NCBI RefSeq assembly: GCF_019393635.1
Contig: NC_057862.1
Location: forward strand, 701,285,825-701,349,824
Length of the DNA: 64,000 nucleotides
Direction: 5' to 3'
From: Dromiciops gliroides
Taxonomy: Eukaryota; Chordata; Mammalia; Microbiotheria; Microbiotheriidae
A model generated the notes under the pieces. The model saw nothing but the letters and a program-made list of their open reading frames with translations. It was not told the DNA's origin and ran no database searches. Each line of letters opens with the position of its first letter. Position 1 is the stretch's first letter. Shown in pieces: positions 22,562 to 34,794 of the stretch. Both the position numbers and the translations under genes were made by a program.

Positions 22562-24215
22562 TAGACTGTGTTTTAAGCCAGTTTGAGTTTCATTGTATTT
22601 GATTCTTCCATGTGTATTTTGTTCTATTCATCTATATCTCTATTTTTGAACCAATGCAAGATGATCTTAATTTCATAATACAATATCAAGTCTGGAAGTA
22701 TTATTCTCCCATATTCTAAATTGTTTGTTTTTCCAACTGATTATTTGATCAAATTATATAAAATATTTCCTTGGTAAATTGATTACCATGATAAGTGTAA
22801 ATTAATTCTAGAAGTACTATTTTTACTAAACTTTAAAAAAAGTTATTATTTGGAATTATTGCATATTGTAACAAAGTAAATTCACATTTTTCGTGGTCAT
22901 CATTATCCTCAATTAAATGCATATGAGACTTGGATTATGGGAATTTACCATTTAAGACATTAATTGCCTTTATTCTGAGTTACCAGATGCCAGTTGGCCA
23001 AGATGACAGCCAATCACAAGAGGAATACATACAAGAGCAGACATTGAACTGTCACAAAAGGGGAGACACGCACGAGGTCCAGGTAGTGCACTGCCTTGGG
23101 AAAGGCTGAGAGAACAGCCATTGGCAAGAGTTGAGGTTGGATTCTCTTGGTTTAATCCCCCTACCCCCACCCCCCAAATAGTACTGGATAGCTAGGCTAT
23201 GCCATTTCATTCTATGCCTGACTTTGATTCCTCCTCCTGATGTCATGGACATCTCAATCCTATGCATCTGATTAAGCCTGACTCAGTTTCCCCTCAGCAT
23301 ACTGCATAGGCTATTTGTAGAGCCATGAAGTTTGTCAATGCTTATTTCTCTTATTTCTCTGTTCTTTTATGGTAACCCCCATAATTATCTCAGGTGTCAT
23401 GATAAATACAATGTTGGATTTGGCCTTGACATCTGCTGCCAATGATATTAGATCCTTTAATTTCTCATAATGGCATGGGGATAATTAAGCAGATGATGTA
23501 AAAAGTGATGAAAGAAAGATAAAAATTATTTTCTAAATTAATATCACAACTGTCTTCTCCATTTATTCTCCACAGTGGGGAGTGTAGTAAGATTAAGTTT
23601 TAGAGAATGTTTCAATTTTTGCTTTTATTATATGTTTCATGTGCAACAACTGGACAATAATTGTCAAATCTCTAAAAGATTCTGAATTTTCTTAGACATG
23701 TTTTAGAGAAGTCTCATCATTTGATTTGGTTATTAACAAAGCTATTTAAAGTTGTGTTAAGATCAATTTTGTAGGAAACTTTCCAGCTGATTACCAGTAT
23801 CTGAAAGACCTAAGGGACTTTACAACCACACCTGAAACTCTACAGCTGAGGCTTGTTAGTTGATCATGAGCATCCACACCTGAAAGACTTTCATTCCACA
23901 ACTACACCCAGAGGACACCCCAAGAATCATCTGAGAAAAGACTCCCAAAGACTTAAATGGACATTTTCCTGTGTTCTTCTTCCCCATTGCATATACTGTT
24001 TATAATGTCCACTTACTAAAGGGGAGTGCCCCCTTCAGTTATTCTCTGTTTGTAACATCCACCTGCTAAAGGGGAGTGCCCCCTTTAGCCTCTGTTAATG
24101 CATCACTTAATTTCTTTTCTTCCTTTTCATTCCGTTTACTTTGTTAGTCATAGGTATATGTAATGTTATTGCTTCATGTAAGGAAACAATGTTTCTTCAT
24201 GAAGCATGGGGGCAG
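22562..24215 (+). mobile_element. Decayed interior of an ERV plus old L1-like sequence
   Basis: The last few hundred bases end in GAAGCATGGGGGCAG, a purine-rich tract directly before the TGTGAG of an LTR, as expected for a polypurine tract. A roughly 40-bp unit with AAAGGGGAGTGCCCCCTT occurs twice near 24010-24090. The first part (about 22570-22760) looks like antisense L1. An old fossil, heavily degraded. Confidence 0.45.
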
Positions 24216-24920
24216 TGTGAGAATCAGGGTGCCATCCCCTGCTGAGAAAGACATTGTGGGAACCAGGGCAACGCCCCTCCTGAAAAGAAAGCATGTCTAG
24301 CATCTGGAAGCTGCCTGGCACCCAGAAGTTACATCTGTTCATAGAACCACCTGTAAGTCATGTCAATTAGTGGACCAGACAATTAGCTTGGAGCTGTGTT
24401 TGGGGACCACCCCTCTTCTGCTCCTGCAGGAAACTTCCACTGGAACACATGGAGGATCGGCCTTTTTGTTCAGGGACCAGCTTGTGGCAGGAGAAGCAGA
24501 CAGGGTAGACAGATCTCCTAACTTTCAGAACTTCATGTGTTCTCTTTAGAAGCGTGGATTGCTAGGTGAAGGTGGCTCTCTCTTTCTCTCTCTCTCTCTC
24601 CCCCCCCCAACCCCTAATATACTTTTGGGGGGGGTTGTTTGTTTTTTGGGTGGGGCAATGAGGGTTAAGTGACTTGCCCAGGGTCACACAGCTAGTAAGT
24701 ATCAAGTGTCTGCGACTGGATTTGAGCTCAGGTCTGCCTGAATCCAGGGCTGGTGCTTTATCCACTGTACCACCTAGCTGTCCCCACCCAAAATACTTTA
24801 ATAAATGCTTAAAAGCCTAAATTGTTGCCAAATTTATCAATAAACTTAGCTAGTTCTACCCCCCCCCATGTGTGTGGGGGGGCAGATAAGGTGACCACAC
24901 ATTAGATTTTAAACATCACA
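24216..24920 (+). mobile_element. LTR, family B, probable 3' LTR, with SINE inside
   Basis: Starts TGTGAGAATCAGGGTGCC, ends TTTTAAACATCACA, and has TTTAATAAATGCTTAAAAGCC as its polyadenylation region. A CORE-SINE (24625-24785) is inserted. Directly preceded by a purine tract. Old fossil; downstream flank is RTE. Confidence 0.8.
24625..24785 (-). repeat. CORE-SINE inside an LTR
   Basis: GGGGCAATGAGGGTTAAGTG through ACCACCTAGCTGTCCCC. The LTR sequence AATATACTTT / AAATACTTT flanks it. Confidence 0.9.
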
Positions 24921-25269
24921 CTGTGAAGCTCTTGTTTTTCATTTAGCAGCTTCTGAATTTCCCCATCATTTTCATCAGACCAATCTTGATGTTTGCAAGT
25001 GTTTTGGCCCAGATAGGTAAATGCAGAGTTGTACACCAAATCCCTGAAAGCTGCCCACTCCTTTTCTGCTCCACTGTTGCCAACCATGTGTTGGCAGAGC
25101 TTTCCCTCCAAGTCAGTAACAAGCTATTCCTACTTGGAGAATCGCTCTAATCTGTTGACATTAAGTATTCTGGTAGTTGTCTGGCCTTGGGGCCACTGTT
25201 TTTGTTGAATGTGAATGTTTACCTTGGAGAGGATAAGTCCAGTACTCTGCACCAAACATCACCTTCATC
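24921..25269 (-). mobile_element. RTE-type LINE fragment
   Basis: The minus-strand frame 25111-24902 reads EKEWAAFRDLVYNSAFTYLG and DWSDENDGEIQKLLNEKQEL. This is the linker between endonuclease and reverse transcriptase of RTE/BovB-type LINEs, often annotated as 'craniofacial development protein 2-like' in vertebrates. A fragment only. The last four residues of that frame come from the adjoining LTR. Confidence 0.75.
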
Positions 25270-25285
25270 CTTCTCATATCCTTAC

Positions 25286-25366
25286 CTATGGTGTTATTTG
25301 GATGTTTTTTGGAGTGATCGTGTCATGAGTTCGGGAGCTCACTGCCTTTCCTCCGCCATCTTGGCT
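25286..25366 (-). mobile_element. 81-bp insert resembling the 5' tip of L1, with 16-bp duplication
   Basis: The reverse complement begins AGCCAAGATGGCGGAGGAAA and continues GCAGTGAGCTCCCGAACTC, which looks like an L1 5' UTR start. It is flanked by the exact 16-bp repeat CTTCTCATATCCTTAC at 25270-25285 and 25367-25382. There is no poly-A and no L1 3' sequence, which is unusual for L1-type insertion. Confidence 0.65.
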
Positions 25367-25382
25367 CTTCTCATATCCTTAC

Positions 25383-25982
25383 AATGACGTGGTTTATTAA
25401 ATGCCAGTGTTTGCTGCAAGGGCGCATCCAGGAAGATTTATTGCATTTAGGTTAGCGGAAGACAGTGTTGGTGATGAGAACAGCTCTTGGCTACGGTTTG
25501 GGGGTGGTGGGGTGCTGTTGAGATTCCTGTGTCCTGGGGAGGTCAAGATTCCTGTCAGACATGGCACATGGACATGAGCATGGATGTGGACATGGTCATG
25601 GAAAAATTGAACTCCCTGGTTACAAACAGTGGAAGATAGAAGGAACACCACTATAGTGAATCCAGGAGAGGTTGGCTAAGCAAGGTCTCAAGGATCCACG
25701 GGGCTGCAATGAAGCTTGGGGATACATGGGTCATTATGGAAAACCTGCTACTTTGTGGGCTGCTTTGTCAAGAGGATTCAAATTGGGTTTTGGAGCATTT
25801 TTATTACCTGTTGGAGTGGAATATTTCTTAAGTGCTCCAAAGAATGAGGAGGAACATACTCCTAAACACGGAAGTTAAGACATAGAGGAATTATAGCTAA
25901 TTATTTAGAGTGAATGTTAAAGATTAATGTTAAAATTTCACTTGGTAAAACAACACAACAACAAGAAAAACCCAAACCAAAA
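25383..25982 (+). pseudogene. NDUFB3: NDUFB3 processed pseudogene
   Basis: NDUFB3 is a small single-span accessory subunit of mitochondrial complex I. Here the ATG at 25561 opens [20 protein letters not shown] and then [11 protein letters not shown], close to the human start MAHEHGHEHGHHKMELPDYR. Two adjacent stop codons (TAG TGA, 25654-25659) replace codons 32-33. The same frame then continues IQERLAKQGLKDPRG, NEAWGYMG and the hydrophobic span FGAFLLPVGVEYFLSAP, ending at TAA 25876-25878. That is 105 codons against 98 in human. There is no intron and no frameshift. 25383-25560 looks like 5' UTR. 3' UTR sequence follows the stop up to an L1 at 25983. Intron absence and stops mark a dead retrocopy of fairly recent age; the parent gene must be elsewhere. 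Confidence 0.9.
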
Positions 25983-26515
25983 CTTTTTTTATTTAAAGTT
26001 TTGAGTTCTGAATTTTATCCCTTCTTCCCTTTCTCCCCTTTCCCCTCCCTGAGGTAGTAGGCAATCAGATATACATTATACATGTGCAATTATGTAAAAC
26101 ATTACTATATTAGTCATTTTGTATAAGAAAATCTGAATAAAAGAAAAAATGAAAGTGAAAGATAGCATGCTTCAGTCTGTGTTTCATCACTATCAGTTCT
26201 TTCTTTGGAGGTGGATAGTGTGCTTCATCATGAGTCCTTTGGAACTCTCTTAGATTATTATATTGCTGAGAATAGCTAAGTCATTCACAGTTCTTCATTC
26301 GAAAATATGGCTGTCTCTGTGTACAACATTCTCGTGGCTCTGCTCACTTCACTATACATCAGTTCATATAAGTCTTTCCAGGACTTTCTAAAATCACCCT
26401 GCTTGTCATTTCTTAGAGCACAATAATATTCCATCACCATCATATACCACAGCTTGTTTAGCCATTTCCTAATTGATGGGCATTCCTTTGATTTCCAATT
26501 CTTAGCTGAGGTGCC
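25983..26515 (-). mobile_element. L1 3' end
   Basis: Antisense L1: TTTTTTTATTTAAAGTTTTGAG, CCCTCCCTGAGGTAGTAGGC, GCTCACTTCACTATACATCAG, ending in the ORF2 C-terminal region at TTGATTTCCAATTCTTAGC. Confidence 0.85.
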
Positions 26516-26621
26516 ATGATTTTGTAATCATTTTGCCTTTGCTTGAGACCTCCAGTGAGGTAAGGGACACCCACTACCTTCTGAAGGAACCCATTAAAAT
26601 TATTTATTTCTCTATTTCTCA

Positions 26622-27290
26622 TATTTTAAAAAATAACAAACATTTTAATTTGTAATTTTGAGCTCCAAATTTTATCCTTCCTTCCCTCCCTTCCCTGTCT
26701 CCTCCCTGAGGAGGTAAGCAATCAGATATAGGTTATATGTGTGCAATTATGTCAACTATCACCATATTAGTCATTTTGTTCAAGAGTTGAATAAAAGAAA
26801 AAAATGAAAGAAAGTGAAAAATAGCATAGTCTGTGTTCAATCAATATCAGTTCTTTCTTTGGTGGTGGATAGTATGCTTCATCATGAGTCCTTTGGGATT
26901 TTCTTGGATTATTGTATTACTGAGAATAGTTAAGTCATTCACAGTTCTTCATGCAACAATATTGCTGTCTGTGCACAATGTTCAGGTTCTGCTCACTTCA
27001 CTATGCATCAGTTCCGGGCCTTTCTGAAATCATCCTGCTTGTCATTTCTTATAGCACAATAATATTTCATCACCATCATATACCATACACAACTTGTTTA
27101 ACCATTCCACAATTGATGGGCATTCCTTTGATTTCTGACTCTTAGCCACCACACAAAGAGCTGCTATAAATAGTTTTGTACAAATAGCTCTTTTTCCTCT
27201 TTTTTGACATGTCTTTGGATATGAACCTAGGAGTGGTGTTGTTGGATCAAAGGGTATGCACAGTTCTATAGCCCTTTGGCCATAGGAACC
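26622..27290 (-). mobile_element. L1 3' end with ORF2 C-terminus
   Basis: Antisense L1. The minus frame 27293-27042 encodes AIELCIPFDPTTPLLGSYPK and LFIAALCVVAKSQKSKECPS. A second copy lies just upstream at 25983-26515 in the same orientation. Confidence 0.85.
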
Positions 27291-28170
27291 CATTTTCTAA
27301 TAGCTCTAAGTGTTATGAAGAGGGTGACAAATATATTGGCAGCAGTCTGTCTTGATAACAGATCCTGAGCAGGTCACTAATGATAACAAATAATAATAGG
27401 TTGTCCCATGTGATTCATGTAGTGTAGCCCACAGAGTCACAGATGACTGATGGGAGGCTGAAAACTGAATGGTAGGAGCCAGTGATCTCTATGGCCATTT
27501 GGACAGGGTTGAAGAGGGAAATAAAGCATTTGATCATTTATTCTGATCTTTGGTACAGTTATATTCTTATCATGAGAAGTTATGGCAGAACTCAAGGTGA
27601 AGGTGGAGAGTTGGATGTGAAACATGGTCTCTCTGGATGGAGTGTGGAATAAGAAACCCCCTACATCAATGCAGATCAACATTTTCTCAGAAATGTGTCA
27701 TCTGACCAAGCTGCCTACATCTCTAAGATATGAAGTGATTGACCAGGGTAACACATTAGGATGTGTCAGTGCCCTGAATCCTGTCCTTCCTGGCCTTTAT
27801 CCACAAGATGGCCTCTGTCACTGTTTCACCTATCTTATCGATAGGGCTTTAAACTAAAAATTATAGAGGGAGAAGATTGTCTGCATATACACACCATCAA
27901 CAGAAGTTCTGTGAGAGCAGGAAGAGAAGCCACTGATATACACAGAAGTTTACAGGAGAAGAGATCAAAGAAATGGTCAAACCTTGGCCTCCAATGGCTA
28001 CATGCAATTTCCCAAAGCTTGGATAACAAGAACAGCAGAGGCCCTAAGGCAAGGAGGCCAATTGGACTTCTGAGGTGTCACTGAGATTTAGTGGGAGAAA
28101 CCCACAATTAATGATGGCTCTGGACAAGAGCATGTTTGTTATTGATGATGACTAAGACAATGACCGTGAT
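27291..28170. other. Unassigned sequence
   Basis: Frames 27437-27682 (minus) and 27624-27857 (plus) overlap and have no recognisable domain. No repeat family recognised. Confidence 0.4.
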
Positions 28171-28177
28171 GATGGTG

Positions 28178-28495
28178 CCACCTAGCATTCATATGGTGCT
28201 TTACTGTTGGCAAAACCCTTCGCATCTCATATTTGATTTGGTTCTCACAACAAATCTGTGAGGCAGGTGCCATTTTATCCCTATTTTAATAACACTTAAT
28301 TATAGTAAACATTTGTGTAATTTTAAATTTTGAAAAGAGATTTGCAAAGACTAGCACATTTTTACAATTGAGGAAACTGAGGCTGGGGGAGATTATTACA
28401 CCACCGTGTCTGAGACAGAATTTGAATTCAAGTCTTCTTGACTTCAAGACTAATGCTCCATCAACTATGCCACCTCACTGCTTCAGATATTTCAA
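28178..28495 (-). repeat. MIR-class ancient SINE
   Basis: GGTTCTCACAACAAATCTGTGAGG, then TTGAGGAAACTGAGGCTGGGG and TGAATTCAAGTCTTCTTGAC. Interrupted by AT-rich sequence near 28285-28345. Diverged. Confidence 0.55.
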
Positions 28496-30860
28496 GAGAA
28501 ATATTTTTGATGTGTGAAATAACTTAATTAATTTTTATTTTTAAAACAATAATAAACATTTTTATTTAAAGTTTGGTATATATTTTAAATATGAGGCCTT
28601 TATCAAAAACGCTATTTGTAAAAATTGTTTCCTGGCTTTCTGTTTTCTTGGTAATCTTGGTTACATTGGTTTTGTTTGTGCAAACCCTTTTTATTTTAAG
28701 GTAGTCAAAATGATCTATTGCATTTCATAATGTTCTCTATTTCATCTTTGGTCTTAAATTCTTCCCCTCTCCATAGATCTGACAAGTAAACTATTCCTTC
28801 TTTTTCCAATTTGTCTATGGAATCACCTTTTATGTCTAGATCATGTACCCATTTTGACTTTGGTTTATGGTGTAAGATGTTGGTCTATGCCTACTTTCTG
28901 CCATACTATTTTCTAGTTTTCCCAGCAGTTTTTGTCAAATAATAAGTTCTTATCCTGGAGGCTACAGTCTTTGGGTATCAAACAGGAGATTGCTATATTC
29001 ATTTACTGCTGTGTTTTGTGTGCCTAACCTATTCTATTGATCCACCACTCTATTTCTTAGCCAGTACCAAATAATTTTGATGGTTGCTACTTTATAATGT
29101 AGATTTAGATCTGGTATAGCCAGGCCACCTTCCTTTGCATTTTTTTCATTATTTCCCTTGTTATTCTTGACCTTTTGTTCTTCCAGATAAATTTTGTTAT
29201 TATTTTTTCTAGCTCTATGAAATTTTTGATAATTTTATTGGGATGGCACTGAATAAGTAAATTAATTTAGGTAGAATTGTCATTTTTATTATATTAACAT
29301 GGCCTATCCATGAATAATTGATTTAAAAAAAATTTAGATCTGATTTTATTTGTGTGAAAAGTGTTTTGTAATTGTGTTCATATAGTTCCTGGGTTTGTCT
29401 TTCTAGGTAGACTCCCAAATATTTAATATTATTTACCATTTTAAAAAAATGGAATTTCTTTTCTATCTCTTGCTGCTGGACTTTTTGGTCATTTAAAGAA
29501 ATGCTGATGATTTAAGTGGGTTTATTTTATATCCTGCAACATTGTTAAAGTTGTTAATTTTTTCAAGTAGTTTTTAATTGATTCTATAGGATTCTCTAAG
29601 TATACCATCATATCATAGGTAAGGACTGATAGTTTTGTTTCTTCCTTGCCTATTCTAATTTTTTGAATTTCTTTTTCTTCTCTTATTGCTTAAGGCTAAC
29701 CTCTCTAGTACAATACTGAATAATAGTGGTGATAATGGACATCCTCGTTTCACCCTGATCTTATTGGGAATGCTTCTAATTTATTCCCATTACATATAAT
29801 GCTTGCTGATGGTTTAAGATAGATGCTGTTTATCATCTTAAGGAAAACTCCATTTGTTCCTATGCTCTGTAGTGTTTTTAATAGGAATGGGTGCTGTATT
29901 TTTTCAAAAGCTTTCTCTGCATCTATTGAGAAAATCATATGATTTTGGTTAGTTTTCTTACTGATGTGGTTGATTATGTTAATAGTTTTCCTAATATTGA
30001 ACTAGCCCTGTACTCCTGGTATAAATCCAGCTGGTCATAGTGTAATATCCTGATGATAAATTGCTATAATCTCTTTGCTAATATTCTATTTGGAATTTTT
30101 ACCTCAATAAGAGATTGATTTATAATTTTCTTTCTCTTTTTTTGTTCTTCCTGGTTTAGGTATCAGCACCATATATGTCTCATAAAAGGAATTTGGTAGG
30201 ATTCCTTCTTCTCCTATTTTCCCAAATAGTTTGTATAGTATTAGAATTCATTGTTCTTTAAATGTTTGGTAGAATTCACTTGTAAACCCATCTTGCCTTG
30301 GAGATTTTTTTCGTAGGGAGCTTATTGATGGCTTGTTCAATTTCTTTCTCTAAAATGGGCTTATTTAAGGATTTTATTTCCTCTTCTGTTAATCTGGGCA
30401 GTTTATATTTTTGTAAGTATTCATCTATTTCATTCAGATTGCCAAATTTATTGGCATATAGTTGGGCAAAATAGCATTTAATTATTGCTTTAATTTTCTC
30501 TTCATTGGTGGTGAGTTTGCCCTTTTCATTTTTGATGTTGTTAATTTTGTTTTCTTCTTTCTTTTTTTTTTTAAAATCAATTTAACCAAAGGTTTATATG
30601 TTTTATTGGATTTTTCATAGAACCCGTTCTTAGTTTTATTAATTTATTCTATAGTTTTCTTACTTTCAATTTTATTAATCTCTCCTTTAATTTTCAGAAT
30701 TTCTAATCTGGTATTTTATTGGGGATTTTTAATTTGTTAATTTTCTAGCTTTTTAAGTTGCATAGCTAATTCATTGATCTCTTCTTTCTCTATTTTATTC
30801 ATGTAGGCATTTAGAGATATAAAATTTCCCCTAAGAGCTGCTTTGGCTGCATCCTATAAG

Positions 30861-31019
30861 GTTTTTTTTTTTTTTTTGGTTTTTGCTGGGCAATGGGGGT
30901 TAAGTGACTTGCCCAGGGTCACACAGCTAGTAAGTGTCAAGTGTCTGAGGCCGGATTTGAACTCAGGTCCTCCTGAATCCAGGGCCGGTGCTTTATCCAC
31001 TGTGCCACCTAGCTGCCCC
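30861..31019 (-). repeat. CORE-SINE in L1
   Basis: Complete copy with a T-tract, flanked by TGCATCCTATAAG at 30848-30860 and 31020-31032. Confidence 0.92.
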
Positions 31020-31610
31020 TGCATCCTATAAGTTTTGATATGTTGTCTCAATATTGTCATTCTCTTGGATGAAATTATTGATCATTTCTATGATTTGTTG
31101 TTGGACCCATTCATTCTTTAGGATGAGATGATTCAGTTTACAATTAATTTTTGGTCTATCTTTCCATGGTCCTTTATTACACATAAATTTTATTGCATCG
31201 TGATCTGAAAAGAATGCATTTTCTATTTCTGCATTTGACTATGAGGTTTTTATGCCCTAATATATGGTCAATTTTTGTGTAGGTGCCATGTACTGCTGAG
31301 TAAAAGGTATATTCTTTTCTATCCCTATTCAGTTTTCTCCAGAGGTCTATCATATTTAATTTTTAAAAAATTCTATTTACCTCCTTAACTTCTTTTTTAT
31401 TTATTTTGTAGTTAGATTTATCTAGTTCTGAGAGGGGGAGGTCAAGATCCACCATTAATATAGTTTTGCTGTCTATTTCTTCCTGTAACTCACTTAACTT
31501 CTCTAAGAATCTGGATGCTGTGTCACTTGGTGCTTATGTGTTTAGTATTGATATTACTTCATTGTCTATGGTACCTTTTAGCAAGATGTAGTTTCCTTCC
31601 TTATCTCTTT

Positions 31611-31758
31611 TTTTTTTTTTTTGGTGAGTCAATTGGGGTTAAATGACTTGCCCAAGGTCACACAGCTAGTAAGCATTAAGTGTCTGAGGCCGGAATTGAA
31701 CTCAGGTCCTCCTGAATCCAGGGCCAGTGCTCTATCCACTGCGCCACCTAGCTGCCCC
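31611..31758 (-). repeat. CORE-SINE in L1
   Basis: Complete copy flanked by CCTTATCTCTTT at 31599-31610 and 31759-31770. Confidence 0.92.
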
Positions 31759-32450
31759 CCTTATCTCTTTTAATTCAATCTATTTTTGGTTTTGCTTTGT
31801 CTGAAATAAGGATTGTTACTCCTGCTCTTTTTAAAAAAAAAATTTTTTTTCACTTCTGCTGAAGCATAATTTGCTCCAGCCTTTTACCTTTACTCTGCAT
31901 GTATCTGCTTCAAATGTGTTTCTTGTAAATAACATATCATAAGATTCTGGTTTTTAATTCATTCTGCTATCTGCTTCTGTTTTATGAGAGAGTTCATCCC
32001 ATTCACATTCACAGTTATGACCACTAACTGTTTTTCCATGTATCCTATTTTTCTCCTTGTTTATACTTTTCTCTTTCTTTTCCCCCTGTCCCTTCTCACC
32101 AGTGTTTGGTTTCTGACCACCACCTCCCTCAGTCTATCCTCCCATTCTATCAGTCCCACCTCCTTTTTGTCCTAGATTCACCTCCCTTCTATCAGCACCC
32201 AACCCTTTTCCCCCCCTTTCTCCTTTTACTTCCCTATAGGGTAAGATAAATTTCTATACCAAACTGAGTGTGTATGTTATTCCTCTTTGAGCCAAATCAG
32301 CTGAGAGTAAGGCTGAAACAATGCTCATCTTCCCTTCTTTACCTCTATTGTAATAGGTCTTTTGTGCCTCTTCATGTGATGTGATTTATCCCATTTGGCC
32401 TTCCTTTTCCTCTTCTCCCAGTATAATCCTTTTTGTTACCCCTTAAGGTT

Positions 32451-32963
32451 TTTTTTTTTTAATATCATAACATCAGAATCAACTTATACCCACACCTTCT
32501 GCCTGTACTCCTCCTATCTGCCTTAACAAAGATACAGTCCTCAAGCTCTAAAAGTGCCAGAGTCGCAAATGAGAAGAGTAGGGGTCTCAATTCATGTACT
32601 GGAGACAAATTTTAATCATAGGATCCTGAATTCATATATACTCTCAGATTCATGCAGCTGGTCAGTGTGCCTATGCCAGTGGAACCAACTTATACAATAT
32701 AACATAGAACTTTCACAATAATGCATACAGGAACAAAATATTCTTTATGGGGAATGGCTAGTTTTAACTGAAACACATTGTTCAGTGCATTCTATTTGAT
32801 TAATATGTTCATTAATAAGTATCCTGGCTACAGACTTGGAGTCACATTGCCGGTCTTCCAGCTGGTGACCCTGAGGTATGTTGCTCAGGTACAGTAATCA
32901 TGCTATATTTTGTTAACCCATTCCAATTTATCCCCTATATACAAGTATCTTCTTCCAGTGTAG
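32451..32963. other. Unassigned sequence
   Basis: Follows the L1 inter-ORF region and could be further L1 (ORF1 side) or unique DNA. I do not recognise ORF1 motifs in it. Confidence 0.3.
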
Positions 32964-33326
32964 TGTTAAGGGCTAAAATTCTGTCTAAAATATCTAATGA
33001 GTGGTCACCAATAAATTATAAGCTTTAGCAAGAGTTAGGCTTTAAGCATTTATTAAGGAGAATAAGAATTTGGTAAAGAGAGAGAGAAAAGGCCTAGATT
33101 CCTATCTATTAAAGGGAGAGTGCATTTCTAGCTCCCTTCTCCACCGGAGTCCTCAGGAAAGAGCCCCAGACTGAGCCCCAGTCTCTTCCCTCTTCCTCCC
33201 ACTAGCCAACGTCACTTCCTGACGCCAGAGAAAAGACTCCTGGTCTTGCCCTCAAAGACCTTGGCTTCATGGGCGGAACTTTTCTACAGTAAGTCTCCAG
33301 CAGGTGGCGTCATTCCAATCGTTACA
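32964..33326 (-). mobile_element. Solo LTR, family C
   Basis: A 363-bp block starting TGTTAAGGGCTAAAATTC and ending CCAATCGTTACA (TG…CA on either strand). The reverse complement has TTAATAAATGCTTAAAGCC and, near its end, GGTGACCACTCATTAGATATTTTAGACAGAATT, related to the ends of families A and B. No internal region. Old. Confidence 0.75.
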
Positions 33327-33640
33327 CCACTACAAAAAGAGCTGTTATAACTATTTTTGTACAAATAGGTCTTTTTCTCTTTTTGGGGATGTCTTTGGGG
33401 TATAAACCTAGCAGTGGTATTGCTGGATCAAAGGATATGCACAGTTCTATAGCCCTTTGGGCATAGTTCCAAATCACTCTCCAGAATGGATGGATCTTTT
33501 CACAACTCCAACAACAGTGGATTAGCATCCCAGCTTTCCCACATCCCCTCCAACATCCAATATTTTTCTTTTGTTATATTTGCCACTCCGATAGTTGTGA
33601 GGTGATACCTCAAAGTTGTTTTAATTTACATTTCAAGAGT
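33327..33640 (-). mobile_element. L1 ORF2 C-terminal fragment
   Basis: The minus frame 33528-33322 encodes LIHCCWSCEKIHPFWRVIWN and FDPAIPLLGLYPKDIPKKRK, the conserved end of L1 ORF2. Abuts the LTR at 33326. Confidence 0.85.
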
Positions 33641-34010
33641 AACATTTTTGAAAATAAAAAAGTAGGATAGATAAAATAGGGGCTGGAGAAACATTGTATA
33701 TTAAGAAGGTAAATGCATGTGGGTATGTCCACATTAAATAAATGAAATAAAACACCTAGAAATGAGAGCCAGGAACCATGACAGAGACTATTGGTGTGAA
33801 GATCAATAGAGGGGGAAACAGAAGGGTTTTTCTCTTTATAGTACACCACAGCCCATCTAGCCAGAAGAGCTTGGGAAACAGATCTGACATCTGGCAAAAA
33901 TGTGTGATATAGCAGCCATCATCTAGATGTGGTTGGAGCTTGCTCACTGCTGAGTGATCACGTCTTGACTTTCAGTAATGACAATTTTCCCATCCAAAAG
34001 GGAAAGGAGT
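33641..34010. other. Unassigned sequence
   Basis: No gene or repeat recognised. Confidence 0.4.
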
Positions 34011-34180
34011 AGGACAGCTAGGTGGTACAGTGGATAGAGTACCACCCTTGCAGTCAGGAGGACCTGAGTTCAAATCTGGCCTCAGACACTTGACACTTAC
34101 TAGCTGTGTGACCCTGGGCAAGTCATTTAACCCCAATTGTCTCACCAAAAAACCAAAACCAAAACCAAAACAAAACAAAA
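34011..34180 (+). repeat. CORE-SINE
   Basis: Sense copy from AGGACAGCTAGGTGGTACAG to an A-rich tail (AAAACCAAAACC repeats). Short flanking similarity GAAAGGAG / TAAAGGAG. Confidence 0.9.
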
Positions 34181-34264
34181 AGGTAAAGGAGAGACTCTTT
34201 CCTCACTTTGGTTCTCACTACTAGTGTTAGAGTAGAAACAATAGGAAACTTGATGTGGAACCAC

Positions 34265-34775
34265 CATTGCCTTCCAGAGTTTGTGATAAGGAAGCAGAGA
34301 AGAACTGGACATGGCCTGACATCTTCCCTAGACTTGAGGAAGCCAGCTTCAAAGGGTTTCACATTTTTGTCTATGATTTTTGCCAAGAACACCAAGTTGG
34401 GAGAGTCAGAGAACCCTGAGAGAGTCAGGTTCTAAAATGGTGTTGACCAGTTAAAGCACTGGGCTGAATCTCCTAAGATGAAATTCCACAGGGACCAATA
34501 GAAAGTCTTCCTCTTGGGTTGGAAAAATCCCCTTTACAAGCACAACTTGGGGGAGGCCCAGTTAGATGAGCATTCTTCTTAAAAAATATGGATTTGTTCA
34601 GTATGATGTGGCAACCCCAAGGCTCATGGATTTGGGACGCTCCTGGAATAAAGAGGTGGGGTCCTATTATGCTGTGATCTGATCAGACTCCATTTGGAGT
34701 ACTATTCTGGGGGCGGTCATAGAGGAAGAGAGTCCAGAGCAGAGCAGTGAGCACAGGGAAGGGCCTGGGGATGGG
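34265..34775 (+). mobile_element. CR1/L3 LINE fragment, part 1
   Basis: Ordered CR1/L3 motifs: AAAGTCTTCCTCTTGGGTTGG, ATCAGACTCCATTTGGAGTAC, TATTCTGGGGGC. A further piece with GAGAAGAGAAGACTCAGGGG follows at 35150-35265. Confidence 0.6.
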
Positions 34776-34794
34776 AAAGTAAAGGAAGGGAAGA

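Larger units (their letters stand above)
28552..32450 (-). mobile_element. Long antisense L1: most of ORF2 and the inter-ORF region
   Basis: The longest L1 in the window. Minus-strand translation near 29938-29750 gives [20 protein letters not shown] and [15 protein letters not shown], the reverse-transcriptase core. Sequence continues toward the endonuclease up to about 31990, then a C/T-rich inter-ORF region (31990-32450). It lacks the true 3' end and has many internal stops, so it is dead. Two CORE-SINEs with target duplications are inserted at 30861-31019 and 31611-31758. Confidence 0.85.
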
